Of a stretch of DNA of 5,748 nucleotides, positions 5,563 through 5,748 are shown one piece after another. The notes under the pieces are model-generated. The model worked only from the letters and a program-made list of their open reading frames with translations, ran no database searches and was not told where the DNA came from. Source of the DNA: a bacterium (lineage in GTDB: Bacteria; Patescibacteriota; Saccharimonadia; Saccharimonadales; HK-STAS-PATE-42). Within the stretch, counting starts at the first letter, position 1; every line of letters starts with the position of its first letter. Position numbers and translations under genes: made by a program. The stretch is taken from assembly GCA_029781075.1 (NCBI GenBank), contig JAKOXJ010000051.1, forward strand, positions 1 to 5,748. The letters are read 5' to 3'.

Positions 5563-5748
5563 CTACAGCTTCTTTGGTTGATAATAGTCCAATACCCAAT
5601 TTACTGTATCCACAAAAATTGGTATAGCCGTCTTCGTACCCGCAAAATGCACCAGTGCTGGATCCTCTACTTTAACCATAATAATAAACGTCCCTTCTCC
5701 GGTTTGTATGAAACCGTAGGAAGTCCCGCGTTCCCTTGTCTGTGAGTA
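5563..5748 (-). CDS. Penicillin-binding protein (FtsI/PBP2-like), C-terminal end only
   Basis: Only the last 61 residues and the TAG stop (5563-5565) lie in the window; the gene continues past its right edge. The frame is open to the edge. The segment matches the end of class B PBP transpeptidase domains just after the KTG motif: SYGFIQTGEGTFIIMVKVED (residues 10-29 of the fragment) corresponds to the family's 'SFVGFaP...pkfvilVkvd.P' strand, and FAGTKTAIPIFVDTVNW (34-50) to the 'ygg..AaPvF.ei' helix. The catalytic SxxK, SxN and KTG motifs would all lie outside the window. Lying 12 bp before ftsW and read in the same direction, it is probably the cognate crosslinking partner of FtsW (FtsI role), although an elongation-type PBP2 cannot be told apart from this fragment. 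Confidence 0.8.
   Translation of the reverse strand, partial: YSQTRERGTSYGFIQTGEGTFIIMVKVEDPALVHFAGTKTAIPIFVDTVNWVLDYYQPKKL

Noticed and set aside
5533..5745. 70-residue + strand frame at the right edge
   Set aside because: It is antisense to the ftsW start and to the PBP C-terminus, whose sequence is convincing.

Overview
The window looks like part of a small-genome bacterium of the Candidate Phyla Radiation (Patescibacteria), most likely Saccharibacteria or a relative. This is inferred from the proteins. There is a fusion of a sigma-70 region 4 helix-turn-helix to tandem HARE-type winged helices, a strongly divergent FtsQ, and MurG, FtsW and a class B PBP with shifted motif residues, all in AT-rich DNA with short gene spacings. 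TGA is used as a stop (ftsW ends in an ATGA overlap with murG). This argues against the CPR lineages that read TGA as glycine.

Layout: (1) Positions 1-1309, + strand: the 3' part of the sigma4/HARE regulatory protein, whose reading frame is open to the window edge, then a 90-residue protein of unknown function, then an intrinsic terminator at 1361-1386. (2) Positions 1310-2039: a 730-bp AT-rich gap without a convincing gene, between convergent transcription units. It holds a near-identical pair of 20-bp direct repeats near its two ends, a 28-bp dif-like element (two 11-bp arms around a 6-bp centre), several hairpins, and a very AT-rich block with repeated TTGACAT/TTTTCCA/ATTATAT modules. (3) Positions 2040-5748, - strand: a division and cell-wall (dcw) operon transcribed right to left: penicillin-binding protein (C-terminal end only), ftsW, murG, ftsQ. 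The spacings are 12 bp, a 4-bp overlap and 17 bp.

The four dcw genes form a septal peptidoglycan module. MurG makes lipid II on the cytoplasmic face, FtsW (SEDS glycosyltransferase) polymerises it, the class B PBP crosslinks it, and FtsQ scaffolds the divisome. The usual neighbours murC, ftsA and ftsZ are not next to them here: the cluster stops at ftsQ and runs into the long gap.

The most interesting signal is the dif-like site inside that gap. Genes on both sides point towards it. By eye, the + strand is G-rich on its left and C-rich on its right, which is what a replication terminus with a XerC/XerD chromosome dimer resolution site would look like. This is an inference from one window and needs whole-genome skew and comparative data.
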